DNA of 64,000 nucleotides from contig JAMWZD010000003.1 of the NCBI GenBank assembly GCA_024304995.1, forward strand, positions 186,001-250,000, in the 5' to 3' direction. Origin of the DNA: Rickettsiales bacterium. Lineage in GTDB: Bacteria > Pseudomonadota > Alphaproteobacteria > Rickettsiales > UBA998. The translations under genes and the position numbers were made by a program. Below the pieces are notes generated by a model, which did no database searches, was not told the DNA's origin, and saw only the letters and a program-made list of their open reading frames with translations. Positions 43,821 through 53,707 of the stretch are shown here, in pieces (position 1 is the stretch's first letter; each line of letters begins with the position of its first letter).

Positions 43821-44887
43821 TACTCCGCCTTACTCCGCGTAAACGTAATCGTCCGAAAAAAGTTCACGATGGAATGTCCCAGCTTCCAGCTGGTGGAACT
43901 GCGCAAAAACTCTGTTTCTGCTTTTTCTTTTTCAATCAGTTTCTGATATTTTTCTGCAATCAATGCTTCATTGCCTTCAGTTGCTTCCAGTGCAGCTTCA
44001 AGCTCATATTGTTGCTGCTGCATGTCTGAGAATTTCTGGTTTTGCGCTTCCATTTTTTGGTTCAGCGTACGGTAGGCTTCTAAAGATTGCATCAAATCCT
44101 GCGCCAACTCGGTTGGCTGTTGCAAGGCTTTTGGCACGGTGTCCTTCGCGCTGACATATCCCATCAAACGCTTCTGATAATCCGTAATCATCTCATCCAG
44201 CGTTTCTTTTTTGTCTTTAGAGCGATAAAGTGATGGATCAATGAAGGAAGTGATTTCCTTTTCATTTGGCATACGCAAGCCAGTCACATCCAGCTTTTGC
44301 AAATCTTCATGCAGTTTTTTTACCGCTGCTACGGGGTCACTCAGCATTTCTTCATGCGATACCCAGACGGTTGGTGTGTCTTTCACGGCGTTGGCAATGC
44401 CCGTTGCATAATATTCCCATAGCGCCATAGAATGCGAGAAGGAAAATTCATTGCGGGTTTTGAGGGAGCGAGCAATTTCCAGCGGGTTACGATACACCGC
44501 AACAATCACTGGCACTTCCAGATGTTGCTTCCAGTATGGAAATGTTAAACACATGCGAGGGTCTTTAATTACCCAAGGACGATTTGCATCCAGTTCCAAA
44601 ATGATTTTTTTAATCTGCTCATCTGTTTCTTTCAGCGCAGCCTGTTCTTTCTTTGGCACAGAGTCCACAAATTTCCAGTTTTGCAGCTTGTCCCATTCAC
44701 AGTCATAATGCTTCAAAATGGCATCATTGGCGGCAATCACATCCCACCGTTCCCAAAACCCTTTTGGGTTTTCATTATTTGCGCCAAGCGCGGTGTCTCC
44801 AATGGCGAAATACGCCCCCATCATGTTGATAAGGCGGGTGACGAGCGATGTGCCAGAACGGTGGCTTCCTAAAACGATAATCTGCAT
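43820..44887 (-). CDS. sulfotransferase family protein
   Basis: 355 residues. The PAPS 5'-phosphosulfate loop GSHRSGTSLVTRL (from residue 7) and the 3'-phosphate-binding VYRNPLEIARSLKTRNEFS, with PWVIKDPRMCLTFPYW between, mark the family. The C-terminal ~90 residues form a coiled-coil (EAQNQKFSDMQQQQYELEAA). Start chosen at 44887, directly before IIVLGSHRSG; the longer frame adds a poor, hydrophobic leader. Likely moves sulfate from PAPS to a glycan or lipid. It lies near a Wzt-like ATPase (41.9 kb), and cysC (49.7 kb) can make PAPS. Confidence 0.9.
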   Translation of the reverse strand: MQIIVLGSHRSGTSLVTRLINMMGAYFAIGDTALGANNENPKGFWERWDVIAANDAILKHYDCEWDKLQNWKFVDSVPKKEQAALKETDEQIKKIILELDANRPWVIKDPRMCLTFPYWKQHLEVPVIVAVYRNPLEIARSLKTRNEFSFSHSMALWEYYATGIANAVKDTPTVWVSHEEMLSDPVAAVKKLHEDLQKLDVTGLRMPNEKEITSFIDPSLYRSKDKKETLDEMITDYQKRLMGYVSAKDTVPKALQQPTELAQDLMQSLEAYRTLNQKMEAQNQKFSDMQQQQYELEAALEATEGNEALIAEKYQKLIEKEKAETEFLRSSTSWKLGHSIVNFFRTITFTRSKAE

Positions 44888-44970
44888 GAGAAGGATATAA
44901 AACCAAAATTTCACTGGTGGCAACAGCAAAATATAATGAAATTTGTTTGACAGGCTGATATGGCTGGAAA

Positions 44971-47010
44971 ATGCTCGTATTACCAAAGAAATCACTGAAA
45001 TGGCAGGACTGGTTCACCTGTTCTCCCATTGCGCTGATTGCAGGAGTGCTGGCATATTTCATGCTACCAGAAGAACCCTCTTTATGGATTGGTGTGATAT
45101 TGCTCGCCTTTGCAGCGCTGCTATATGCGTTGCGGGATGACAGATTCAAGCTGCAGATGGCAGGTTTTGCAATACTTGGATGTGTTGGTTTCTGGTTGGC
45201 AGCGCTTCACACGGCAACCATCTCCACTAACTTTTTGGATAAGCAATATCGTTATGTCCCCATCACAGGCACAGTTGCTGAAGTGATTGATGGAGACGGC
45301 AAATATAAACTGATTTTAGAAGATGTGGTGTCGGAAACAATCAAGCGCGATGCACCTATGCGCGTGCGGATCAGTCTGCGCCGTAACAATATTGCATTTC
45401 AGGCAGGGGATGTGATTGAAACAAAAGCTACGCTGTTTCCGCCTTCACGCCCTGCGCTGCCAAACGCATTTGATTTCACGCGCTATTTTTATTATCAAAA
45501 TATAGATGCAGTGGGGTATGTCACTGGAAATATTGAAGTGGCGTCAGATGCGCCGCGCAAAAAGCAGACTTCGTATATGAGCGAGGTGCGAGGTAACATT
45601 GCTGGCTATATTAAAGAACATACCCCGCAACCTGCAGCAGGCATCATCATTGCACTGGCTACTGGGCAGAAAGATGCTATTACGAATAATATGCGCGATG
45701 CACTGACAGCATCCAGCCTCGGTCATATGCTGGCAATTTCAGGGATGCATATGGGGATTGTATGTGGTGCAGTGTTTATGCTGATTCGGTTTCTGGCTGC
45801 ATGTATGCCATCACTTGCTCTGCAATATCCTGTGAAGAAAGTAGCTGCACTGGCAGGGTTGCTATGTGGAGCAGCATATCTGGCACTGGCGGATTTTCCC
45901 ATCTCGGCGATTCGCGCTTATGCAATGATAGCGGTGATTTTTACGGCTATCATGTTTGACAGACAGGCAGACACATTGCGTTGTGTGGTGCTGGCTGCGT
46001 TGGGGATTGTGCTGATCAACCCGCAAGCCGTGGCAGAAATTGGTTTCCAGCTTTCCTTTGTGGCAACGCTGGCGCTTATATTGGTCTATCGCCGAGTGCG
46101 CAAATTCAACATTGTGCATGAAATGCAGCAAAAACACATAATGCTGCGTTTTAGCTTATATTTCGTGCAACTTGCGCTAAGTTCGTTTGTGGCAGGGCTG
46201 ATAACTGCGCCGCTTGTGGCATATCATTTCAATCATGTAGCGTTATATGGGATTCTGGCGAATATGCTGGCGCTACCTGTGCTGAGTTTTCTGGTGGCTC
46301 CTGCGTTATTACTATCTGTAATTATTTATCCTTTTGGACTAGCGCCTGCATTGCTAGGCATAGCTGAACATGGCGTGGGGTGGATTGTGGCATCTGCTGA
46401 ATATGTTGCCAACCTTCCCCATGCCACACAATACGTCCCGCCATTTTCTCCTATTGTTGCTGTTGCGCTGACTATTGCGCTGATTGCATTGTTAAGCGCA
46501 ACACAGATGAAGCGGGCTATAGTTTCCATGTGTATTGCAGCAATATGTATTTTAATCATCAGCCAGTCACAGATTAAGGCAGATATGTTAATTGCAGAAG
46601 ATGGCAGCGCGATTGCCGTCAAACAGAATGACACGTGGATATTGCTAAAAGGCACGCCGCGCAATTTTCACGCATCTATGTGGGAACAGATGCTTGGGGT
46701 GAATATGACGCGCAATAAAGATGTATGGTTGTGTGATGATGCGGGGTGTGATGGTATGGTGAAAGGCAATAATGTGAGAGTGCGTTTTGATTATAAAGTG
46801 AAAGAACCACTATGTCTGGACAATACCGATATAGTGATCAGCACCTTTTATTCCAATCGCTGGAACTGTGATGCAGAGGATGCAACACGTATTGACCGTG
46901 ACGCATTAGAGCGTTACGGCGCGCATGTGGTGATAATTGATGAGAATATATCAGTGTGGAACGCCTGTCAGGATGCTCCGAAACGCTTATGGAAGCGTTG
47001 TGACTCTTGA
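44971..47010 (+). CDS. comEC: ComEC/Rec2-family DNA-uptake channel protein
   Basis: 679-residue inner-membrane protein. N-terminal DUF4131 region with an OB-like fold (ITGTVAEVIDGDGKYKLILE), then the Competence domain with LTASSLGHMLAISGMHMGIV and about ten helices. The C-terminal ~110 residues are soluble but lack the metal-binding HxHxDH motif of the lactamase-like domain found in full-length ComEC, so the nuclease part is degenerate or absent. Transports single-stranded DNA during transformation where pili and ComEA exist; none are in view. Confidence 0.9.
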   Translation: MLVLPKKSLKWQDWFTCSPIALIAGVLAYFMLPEEPSLWIGVILLAFAALLYALRDDRFKLQMAGFAILGCVGFWLAALHTATISTNFLDKQYRYVPITGTVAEVIDGDGKYKLILEDVVSETIKRDAPMRVRISLRRNNIAFQAGDVIETKATLFPPSRPALPNAFDFTRYFYYQNIDAVGYVTGNIEVASDAPRKKQTSYMSEVRGNIAGYIKEHTPQPAAGIIIALATGQKDAITNNMRDALTASSLGHMLAISGMHMGIVCGAVFMLIRFLAACMPSLALQYPVKKVAALAGLLCGAAYLALADFPISAIRAYAMIAVIFTAIMFDRQADTLRCVVLAALGIVLINPQAVAEIGFQLSFVATLALILVYRRVRKFNIVHEMQQKHIMLRFSLYFVQLALSSFVAGLITAPLVAYHFNHVALYGILANMLALPVLSFLVAPALLLSVIIYPFGLAPALLGIAEHGVGWIVASAEYVANLPHATQYVPPFSPIVAVALTIALIALLSATQMKRAIVSMCIAAICILIISQSQIKADMLIAEDGSAIAVKQNDTWILLKGTPRNFHASMWEQMLGVNMTRNKDVWLCDDAGCDGMVKGNNVRVRFDYKVKEPLCLDNTDIVISTFYSNRWNCDAEDATRIDRDALERYGAHVVIIDENISVWNACQDAPKRLWKRCDS

Positions 47011-47066
47011 CCCTGCGTGCCAGCACGTTATAAAGAAGAAAATAATCATTACAGGCAGGTTGCAAC

Positions 47067-47816
47067 ATGGCAGGTCACAGTCAATTTAAGAATATCATGC
47101 ATCGCAAAGGGGCGCAGGACAAAAAACGTGGTAAGATATTTACCAAACTTATTAAAGAAATTATTGTTGCCACCAAAAGCGGGTTGCCAGACCCGACTAT
47201 GAACCCAAGACTGCGCGCCGCCATTCAGGCAGCAAAAGCGGAGAATGTTCCTAAAGACAAAATTGAAGCGGCTGTAAAACGCGGCTCAGGTGAAGTTGAA
47301 GGCGATAATTATGATGAAATCCGATATGAAGGATATGGCATTGGCGGCGTTGCGGTGATTGTGGATGTGTTGACGGACAATAAAAATCGTTCCGCATCAG
47401 ATGTGCGCGCAGCGTTCACCAAACATGGCGGAAATCTTGGTGAAACAGGCAGTGTGTCATTTATGTTTGATCGTGTTGGCGAAATTATCTATGCACCCGA
47501 AGCTGCAGATGAAGAAGCTATGCTGGAAGCGGCTATTGAAGCAGGGGCAGATGACTGTCAGACAGATGAAGACGGACACCGTATCGTCACTGCAATGGAC
47601 AGCCTTCATGAAGTATCAAGCACATTGGAAGAACGCTTCGGAGAGCCGAAAACTTCCAAATTAGTGTGGCAACCGCAAAACCTGAATCCAATTGATGATG
47701 AAAAAGCTACTACTTTGTTAAAAATGATTGACACTCTCGAAGATAGCGATGATGTTCAGGAGGTTACGACAAATGTAGATTTGTCAAATGAACAAATTGA
47801 GAGATTAACGGCATAA
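47067..47816 (+). CDS. YebC/PmpR-family regulator
   Basis: 249 residues with the diagnostic start [20 protein letters not shown] and [20 protein letters not shown]. YebC proteins act as regulators and have more recently been linked to translation of proline stretches. Starts a plus-strand run yebC-mscL-ruvC, with short gaps of 17 and 8 bases. In Alphaproteobacteria yebC next to ruvC is conserved. Confidence 0.95.
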   Translation: MAGHSQFKNIMHRKGAQDKKRGKIFTKLIKEIIVATKSGLPDPTMNPRLRAAIQAAKAENVPKDKIEAAVKRGSGEVEGDNYDEIRYEGYGIGGVAVIVDVLTDNKNRSASDVRAAFTKHGGNLGETGSVSFMFDRVGEIIYAPEAADEEAMLEAAIEAGADDCQTDEDGHRIVTAMDSLHEVSSTLEERFGEPKTSKLVWQPQNLNPIDDEKATTLLKMIDTLEDSDDVQEVTTNVDLSNEQIERLTA

Positions 47817-47833
47817 AAACATAGGAGAAAATT

Positions 47834-48286
47834 ATGTTTGGAGAGTTCAAAAAATTTATCATGCGCGGCAACGTGCTTGATATGGCAGTAGGTATCGTTG
47901 TAGGTGCTGCCTTTACTGCAATTGTCACATCTATGGTTGCTGACTTACTTAACCCTGTGATTGGTCTGTTCCTTGGTGGTATGGATTTCTCGAATTACTT
48001 CATCAATCTTGGTGATGGCGAATTTACAAGCATTGAAGCTGCAAAAGAAGCAGGCGCTCCAATTTTTGCATATGGATTGTTCCTGAATGCGGTTATTCAG
48101 TTCCTGATCGTATCTTTCGTAGTATTTATGGTGATTCGTGCTGTAAACAGAGCAAAAGAAGAATTTGAACGCAAAGAAGCTGATCCTGCAAATGAGGAAG
48201 TGAAAACTCCAGCAGATATTGCATTGCTGACTGAAATTCGTGATTTGCTGAAAGAAGAGCAAGCTGACGCGAAACGCGCTGCGTAA
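47834..48286 (+). CDS. mscL: large-conductance mechanosensitive channel
   Basis: 150 residues; opens under membrane tension to release solutes. N-terminal amphipathic helix and first pore helix (FKKFIMRGNVLDMAVGIVVG, AAFTAIVTSMVADLLNPVIG), second helix (AVIQFLIVSFVVFMVIRAVN), and a charged cytoplasmic bundle. AGGAGA lies seven bases upstream. Its place between yebC and ruvC suggests simple co-transcription. Confidence 0.96.
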   Translation: MFGEFKKFIMRGNVLDMAVGIVVGAAFTAIVTSMVADLLNPVIGLFLGGMDFSNYFINLGDGEFTSIEAAKEAGAPIFAYGLFLNAVIQFLIVSFVVFMVIRAVNRAKEEFERKEADPANEEVKTPADIALLTEIRDLLKEEQADAKRAA

Positions 48287-48294
48287 GGTCTGAA

Positions 48295-48786
48295 ATGCGG
48301 CGTATTCTTGGAATTGATCCAGGCTTGCGTCATACGGGATGGGGCGTGATCTGTGCAAACGGGTCGCGCCTTTCTCATGTTGGATGTGGACGCATCAGCC
48401 CGCCAGCAAAAATAGGTTTGGCAGAACGGTTACATTACCTGCATGTGGAATTATCGCGCGTAATTGCGGAGCATAGCCCAGAGGAAGCGGCGATTGAGCA
48501 GACCTTTGTAAGTGTCAATGCATCATCCACTTTGAAGCTGGGGAATGCACGTGGTGCATTATTGTTGTCTCTCGCCATTGCAGGTTTAAATGTGCATGAA
48601 TATGACGCGACCTTAGTGAAAAAAACCGTGGTGGGGGCAGGGCGCGCTTCCAAAGATCAGATGAACATGATGGTGCGTATGTTGCTCCCCAACACAGAAA
48701 AAAAGGCATCCGAAGATGCCATAGATGCGCTAGCTATTGCGATTACCCATGCGCATCATGGGAATATTGCGCGGCTGGTGTCTTAA
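48295..48786 (+). CDS. ruvC: Holliday junction resolvase RuvC
   Basis: 163 residues. Acidic catalytic residues are visible: Asp in RRILGIDPGLRHTGWG, Glu in EEAAIEQTFVSVN, and the C-terminal DAIDALAIAITHAHH. Cuts Holliday junctions with RuvAB. Separated from ruvA by an AT-rich orphan on the other strand; ruvB is not in the window. Confidence 0.97.
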   Translation: MRRILGIDPGLRHTGWGVICANGSRLSHVGCGRISPPAKIGLAERLHYLHVELSRVIAEHSPEEAAIEQTFVSVNASSTLKLGNARGALLLSLAIAGLNVHEYDATLVKKTVVGAGRASKDQMNMMVRMLLPNTEKKASEDAIDALAIAITHAHHGNIARLVS

Positions 48787-48794
48787 TTGTTATT

Positions 48795-49067
48795 TTAGTC
48801 ACTGGTAGATTTGACTAAACTTGTCCAACCTAACGCCAGCAATATTATAATGACGAATGCATGAAATCCTGATCTAGGGTCATTATATAATAAGGACTGA
48901 AATTCTTTTCCTACGTAAATCAGTAATATTGCTAAAAATAAGAATCCAAGAAAGCAATAATACTTATTCTTCACCTCAAATGGATTAGATTGCGGAATAG
49001 GGGATTCAAACTTCACAATATTTTCTTTTTTAACTTTTACAAGTTGTATTTGAGATTGTTTAGACAT
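48795..49067 (-). CDS. small hypothetical membrane protein between ruvC and ruvA
   Basis: 90 residues with two hydrophobic helices (YYCFLGFLFLAILLIYVG and FHAFVIIILLALGWTSLV), unrecognised. AT-rich and on the opposite strand to the ruv genes, ending eight bases from the ruvC stop. It looks like a late insertion into a ruvCAB cluster. Confidence 0.7.
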   Translation of the reverse strand: MSKQSQIQLVKVKKENIVKFESPIPQSNPFEVKNKYYCFLGFLFLAILLIYVGKEFQSLLYNDPRSGFHAFVIIILLALGWTSLVKSTSD

Positions 49068-49147
49068 GTCTTTTAATAATAAAAATCACTTTATTTTAAC
49101 AAAAATTAAGCTATGCGGTCAAAGGGTTTCTTTGCTATAGCTTAGGC

Positions 49148-49750
49148 ATGATTGGAAAGTTACGCGGAAAAATAGATTTTATTGGCGAAGATAGCCTGAT
49201 TATTGACGTGAATGGTGTGGGGTATGTCGTATTTGCGAGTAGCAGAACGCTTTCCAGATGCGTTGCAGGAAATGAGATTTCCTTATTTATTGAAACCCAT
49301 GTGAGGGAAGATCACATTCATTTATATGGCTTTGAATCACGCGGGGAACAGGATATGTTTCTGACGCTGATCAAAGTGCAGGGCGTGGGCGCGCGTATGT
49401 GTTTAAACATTCTCTCTGTGTTTGACGCGCAGCAGGTGAGTGATATTATTTTAGCAGAAGATAAAACGTCTCTCACTCGGGTGAGTGGAGTTGGCAAGCG
49501 CATAGCAGAACGCATTGTGACTGAGCTTAAAAATAAGCTGCCGTCCATATCTGATGTCTTGTCAGATAGTTCAGTCACGGAAGCAAAAGCGCCAAGCGCC
49601 AGCAGCGCCATTTCAGATGCGGTTTCCGCATTGGAAAATCTGGGTTATGCCCGTGTCCATGCAATGCAGGCAGCGCAAGCCGCCGTGAAGCAGGGGGCAG
49701 AAACAATGGATGCCATCATTCCGCTGGCGCTAAAGGAGTTGACGCGATGA
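49148..49750 (+). CDS. ruvA: Holliday junction branch migration protein RuvA
   Basis: 200 residues with the OB-fold domain I (MIGKLRGKIDFIGEDSLIID), helix-hairpin-helix domain II (VQGVGARMCLNILS; VSGVGKRIAERIVTELK) and the C-terminal domain III that contacts RuvB. Binds four-way junctions as a tetramer. The next gene is cysC, with an ATGA overlap, where ruvB is expected. Confidence 0.96.
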   Translation: MIGKLRGKIDFIGEDSLIIDVNGVGYVVFASSRTLSRCVAGNEISLFIETHVREDHIHLYGFESRGEQDMFLTLIKVQGVGARMCLNILSVFDAQQVSDIILAEDKTSLTRVSGVGKRIAERIVTELKNKLPSISDVLSDSSVTEAKAPSASSAISDAVSALENLGYARVHAMQAAQAAVKQGAETMDAIIPLALKELTR

Positions 49751-50331
49751 CGCAGGATAACAATCAGCTTATCACGCAGCAACAGCTTGCACGAAACAAA
49801 CATACTGGCGGTGTGTTGTGGTTTACAGGGTTGTCTGGCGCAGGAAAAACCACCTTGTCACAGGCTGTGCAGAAAACGCTGTGCGCTGAGGGCTATCAGG
49901 TTTATGTGTTGGACGGCGATATTATTCGCACAGGACTATGTTCAGATCTGGGATTTTCTCCACAAGACCGTCATGAAAATTTGCGCCGTGTGGGGGAGGT
50001 GGCAAAACTCTTTGCCCATGCAGGGTTTATTGTTATTTCTGCATTTATTTCGCCATATAGTGAAGATCGTCAGCGCGTGCGCAATCTTACGCCTGAATTG
50101 TTTCATAATATCTATATTAATGCAGATGTGCAAACGTGCGAGCGCAGAGATGTGAAAGGGCTATACGCCAAAGCAAGGGCAGGCGAGATTCAGCATTTCA
50201 CAGGCATTTCCGCGCCATATGAAGTGCCAGAGCAGCCAGATTTGGTGGTGGACACGATGAACCAGACTGTTGAAGAAAGCAGTGCGCAACTGATTGATTA
50301 TATCAAAAAACATTTCGCGCTTGAAACTTGA
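49747..50331 (+). CDS. cysC: adenylylsulfate kinase
   Basis: 194 residues. Phosphorylates APS to PAPS. P-loop GLSGAGKTTLSQAV, the APS-binding DLGFSPQDRHENLRRVGEVA, ISAFISPYSEDRQRVR and the lid region APYEVPEQPDLVVDT are present. Stand-alone: no cysD/cysN sulfurylase or cysH reductase is in the window. With a sulfotransferase 5 kb away, PAPS may be made for sulfation and not only for sulfate assimilation. Overlaps ruvA by four bases. Confidence 0.94.
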   Translation: MTQDNNQLITQQQLARNKHTGGVLWFTGLSGAGKTTLSQAVQKTLCAEGYQVYVLDGDIIRTGLCSDLGFSPQDRHENLRRVGEVAKLFAHAGFIVISAFISPYSEDRQRVRNLTPELFHNIYINADVQTCERRDVKGLYAKARAGEIQHFTGISAPYEVPEQPDLVVDTMNQTVEESSAQLIDYIKKHFALET

Positions 50332-50353
50332 CGATTGCAGCTTTGCGCAGTAA

Positions 50354-51400
<1,047 letters not shown>

Positions 51401-51401
51401 T

Positions 51402-51728
51402 ATGCAAAGCTGCACCATTCATGTGACAGACCAAGACGGCAAAAAACATACGCTGGAAGGCGCAGTAGGCTGGCGCGTGATGGAAGTGATACGCGATTAT
51501 GGCGTGCCGATTAAGGCAGAATGTGGCGGATGCTGCTCATGCGCCACATGTCACGTGTATGTGGATGAAGCGTGGCTGGACAAACTGCCTGAAAAGCAGG
51601 ACGAAGAATTAGATATGCTCGATGATGCATTTGACGTGGAAGATAATTCGCGTCTGTCCTGTCAGCTTATTTTATCCCCCGAATTGGAAGGGCTGGAAGT
51701 TACTCTTGCAGCGGGAACTGAGCCTTAA
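51402..51728 (+). CDS. adrenodoxin-type [2Fe-2S] ferredoxin
   Basis: 108 residues. Cluster ligands follow the C-x5-C-x2-C pattern in CGGCCSCATCHVYVDEAWLD, with the fourth Cys in SRLSCQLILS. Extra Cys residues inside the loop (GGCCSC) are noteworthy. Partner of the FNR just upstream. Possible electron acceptors include iron-sulfur assembly, a P450 or an oxygenase; none is in view. Confidence 0.94.
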   Translation: MQSCTIHVTDQDGKKHTLEGAVGWRVMEVIRDYGVPIKAECGGCCSCATCHVYVDEAWLDKLPEKQDEELDMLDDAFDVEDNSRLSCQLILSPELEGLEVTLAAGTEP

Positions 51729-53128
51729 AATAATGCAGCACCCGTATTTTTGCTTTCCTGCAAATCTTGCGCAGAATCATATATTGGAGAGGCTGCAACA
51801 TTAGCAAAATCCGTATCGGTGAAATCTAGTTTTTCAGACTCTCTATCCAGCTCACGAGCAGATTGAAGCGCATTCATCATTTCTGCATCCTCACGCGTAA
51901 TGACAGATGCATTGCTATCCACGCCGTATTTATGACGAAATTCGGTTAGTTTTTCTAGTGTTGCAGTATCTACAGTTCCTGTCGCGTCTGTTCCTGCCAT
52001 GCCCAAAAAGCTTTGCACAGCCAATACAGATTCTTTGTCTTGAGTGATAATAGCATCAACATCAAAATGTCCATTTTCATGTGACTGCTCAATAATATAT
52101 TCAAGATTATTTGTGACTTGAGTTTGCCCTTCGCTTGAAGATTTCCATTGCCCCGATTGCAAATCTATTTGCGCATCCCGCAGCGCATCAATCACATCTT
52201 TGTCATATGGTTGTTGCTCAACTGGTTGCGGCGCATTTTCTATTGATGGCTCAGCTTCCACATAATTGTCTGACAAGGACAACCTCTCGGCAGGTGCAGA
52301 AATAGTGATAACTTCTGATAATTCAGGAAATTCTTTTAATATATTTGAGGGATGTATGCTTGCATTATAGCTGTCCAGTCTTTCACCTAAACTTTCAGTT
52401 GCAGAATCTTCAGGTATAAATTTTGTGCCTTCAAATACATCCAGCACATCCTGATCATGTGCTGTCTGCCATAACGGATATGCATGTTGTCCGTTAATAC
52501 CGATAACATCCCCATTTTCATTTACAGTAGGGCCGCCACTCATCCCTTTTTCTACAGCATCTGGCTTATCTTTATTGCCATGTGCATATTCATCATCTCT
52601 GTAGCCAATATTATAGCCATTGCCCAAACCTTTTTGACCCTTGTCACCACCAATAATAAAATCTGTTTTAAATGCTTTCACTTCAATGTCGCTGGATTCA
52701 TGCGGTTGCCCTATAGGAAAAACCGTTTCACCTGCTTTAATTTCAGCGAAGGTTGCAATTCCTGGTGCTGGAGGGGATGAAAGTTCTGTCTCTGGATTTA
52801 CTGGTTTAGCATTATTTAAATCTACTTTTAACACGGCAGCATCCAGCTGATCAGTCATGCTTTCTGAACTTTGGGTCTTGCTGCTTTCAGACTCAACGAT
52901 GATGGGCGCTTCAACAGTAAAATATTCGTTGGTTGCTGCATCTCTGAGTGTAACCGTGATTGTTTCTTTGTCTGCTGCCGTAATAACATGTTGGTTTGTG
53001 ACAATTGTTGCAATATTATTGTCTATGTCTGCAACGAATGCTGAGCCAACAGCACCATTTGCATCATTGATTGTTCCCGTAAAATCTCTGACTTTATCTT
53101 CAGTCTGAGCATCCAGAGTTTTAGACAT
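51725..53128 (-). CDS. trypsin-like serine protease with C-terminal peptidoglycan-binding-like domain
   Basis: 467 residues. Catalytic triad recognisable as His47 (TIVTNQHVITA), Asp96 (QLDAAVLKVDL) and Ser197 (EKGMSGGPTVN). After a ~130-residue spacer rich in Glu, Pro and Gln comes a segment like PG_binding_1 (VQSFLGMAGTDATGTVDTAT). No signal peptide is seen, odd for this enzyme class; it may act in the cytoplasm or leave by a non-Sec route. Its last bases overlap the ferredoxin gene by four. Assignment of the PG-binding region is tentative. Confidence 0.82.
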   Translation of the reverse strand: MSKTLDAQTEDKVRDFTGTINDANGAVGSAFVADIDNNIATIVTNQHVITAADKETITVTLRDAATNEYFTVEAPIIVESESSKTQSSESMTDQLDAAVLKVDLNNAKPVNPETELSSPPAPGIATFAEIKAGETVFPIGQPHESSDIEVKAFKTDFIIGGDKGQKGLGNGYNIGYRDDEYAHGNKDKPDAVEKGMSGGPTVNENGDVIGINGQHAYPLWQTAHDQDVLDVFEGTKFIPEDSATESLGERLDSYNASIHPSNILKEFPELSEVITISAPAERLSLSDNYVEAEPSIENAPQPVEQQPYDKDVIDALRDAQIDLQSGQWKSSSEGQTQVTNNLEYIIEQSHENGHFDVDAIITQDKESVLAVQSFLGMAGTDATGTVDTATLEKLTEFRHKYGVDSNASVITREDAEMMNALQSARELDRESEKLDFTDTDFANVAASPIYDSAQDLQESKNTGAALF

Positions 53129-53178
53129 AATTACCTCAATAAAAAATAATTATATCATAAATTAACCAGCGTTAAAAT

Positions 53179-53655
53179 TTATTTCTTTTTGCCTAAATAT
53201 TCAAATGGATTAAACATCTGCATGGTTTCGCGCATGATTTCCATGTTCTTTTGCGTCATTTCTTGCATTTGTTCCATTTTGTTGACTGGATTATACTCTT
53301 CCAGAAGATGCGTAAACTGTTCTGAAATGCGTTCCTGATTTGCCATGAACGCTTCCATGCTTCCATCCAGATAATGTGGGAACACATCGCGCATATTATG
53401 ATCATACATATTGATCATTTTGCGAAGGAAACTGGCGGGCAACATGCTGTGCGTGCCGTTTAATTCCTGCTCGAAGATAATCTGTGCAAGAATCTGACGT
53501 GTTAAATCCTCGCTTGTTTTCGCGTCACGCACCTCGAAATCCACCTCTTCGCGCACCATGTCACGCACGTCATCCAGCGTAATATAAATGCTCGTCTGCG
53601 TATTATACAAACGACGATTGGAATATTTTTTGATGATGATGGATTCTTTGCTCAT
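53179..53655 (-). CDS. phaR: polyhydroxyalkanoate synthesis regulator PhaR
   Basis: 158 residues. The N-terminal PHB/PHA DNA-binding domain (IIIKKYSNRRLYNTQTSIYI; LDDVRDMVREEVDFEVRDAK) is followed by the accumulation-regulator domain and a Met/Gln-rich helical end. Binds PHA granules and represses phasin genes. Start set at 53655, before SKESIIIKKYSNRRLYN. Divergent, 52 bases apart, from a PHA-synthase-like gene, which supports the name. Confidence 0.94.
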   Translation of the reverse strand: MSKESIIIKKYSNRRLYNTQTSIYITLDDVRDMVREEVDFEVRDAKTSEDLTRQILAQIIFEQELNGTHSMLPASFLRKMINMYDHNMRDVFPHYLDGSMEAFMANQERISEQFTHLLEEYNPVNKMEQMQEMTQKNMEIMRETMQMFNPFEYLGKKK

Positions 53656-53707
53656 GGTAGCATTGTAATTGCGCGCTGACAAAAACGCAATATCATACTA
53701 TGCTTAT

